Notes under the pieces: generated by a model
Database searches by the model: none
What the model was told of the DNA's origin: nothing
The model's input: only the letters and a program-made list of their open reading frames with translations
Translations under genes and position numbers: made by a program
Source: an uncultured Akkermansia sp.
GTDB taxonomy: Bacteria; Verrucomicrobiota; Verrucomicrobiia; Verrucomicrobiales; Akkermansiaceae
Assembly (NCBI GenBank): GCA_949296365.1
Contig: CASFPZ010000005.1
Span: forward strand, 1 to 64,000
Direction of reading: 5' to 3'
DNA length: 64,000 nucleotides
Shown here: one piece after another, positions 63,931 to 64,000 of the stretch
How the letters are laid out: each line of letters starts with the position of its first letter
Position numbering within the stretch: position 1 is the first letter of the stretch

Positions 63931-64000
63931 GTAAAATTGAAATATCGGCAATGCCTTAATAAAGAGAAGAATCCCGTATAAGCAAAACAGGGATGAACCC

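Overview
The window reads as a chromosomal segment of a Gram-negative, probably host-associated member of the Verrucomicrobiota, most likely close to Akkermansia. This is inference from gene content: secreted GH20 and GH95 exoglycosidases of the mucin-glycan type, a two-subunit cobalamin-dependent methylmalonyl-CoA mutase (succinate to propionate), a bactofilin, a 14-subunit-type complex I, RND pumps with TolC-type partners, and few strong Shine-Dalgarno sequences. No 16S rRNA or other decisive marker lies in the window, and I recognise no tRNA, IS element, prophage or CRISPR array.

Layout. 1-130: an in-phase 9/10-bp tandem repeat that may end an upstream reading frame in a poly-Asp tail. 292-1065: a SAM methyltransferase. 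1149-6903 (-): a CusCBA/CzcCBA-type tripartite metal efflux operon, with a small secreted Cys/His-rich protein upstream (7209-7640). 7850-14583: DUF1232 and YcxB-like membrane proteins, DNA polymerase I, a GH20 hexosaminidase and seryl-tRNA synthetase. 14797-15018: a small membrane protein. 15378-19615 (+): methylmalonyl-CoA mutase small and large subunits behind a possibly structured leader. 19765-21539: an acyltransferase-3 protein and a coiled-coil membrane protein.

21604-32653 (-) is the remarkable part. Seven co-oriented genes encode one tubulin/FtsZ-like GTPase of about 1028 residues, two MotA/TolQ/ExbB-like channel proteins, two proteins with OmpA/MotB-type peptidoglycan-binding ends (one a MotB/ZorB-like protein with a membrane Asp, one a fusion of a periplasmic-binding-protein fold to OmpA), and two paralogous small membrane proteins that form the first and last genes. 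The set is therefore three paralogous pairs around a single cytoskeletal GTPase. It resembles Zorya in its ZorA/ZorB-like parts but lacks ZorC, ZorD and ZorE, and I know of no named system with this composition. Its function (defence, envelope remodelling or an ion-driven machine on a tubulin-like scaffold) is open.

33413-38673 (-): gyrB-gyrA. 38840-43190 (-): an AcrAB/MexAB-type drug efflux pair without its own TolC. 43426-44016: MarC. 44108-47383 (-): a small secreted basic protein, bactofilin, frr, pyrH and an MscS channel. 47537-48160 (-): a 2-Cys peroxiredoxin behind a promoter whose -10 lies inside a palindrome. 48423-61251 (-): an 11-gene complex I operon, nuoD to nuoN, without nuoA, nuoB or nuoC. 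61509-63863 (-): a GH95 alpha-L-fucosidase with a tandem 23-bp repeat containing a dyad just upstream of its start.

Together the housekeeping genes describe fermentative or microaerobic growth on host glycans (GH20, GH95), propionate formation (MutAB), NADH-driven ion pumping (Nuo), and metal, drug and peroxide tolerance.
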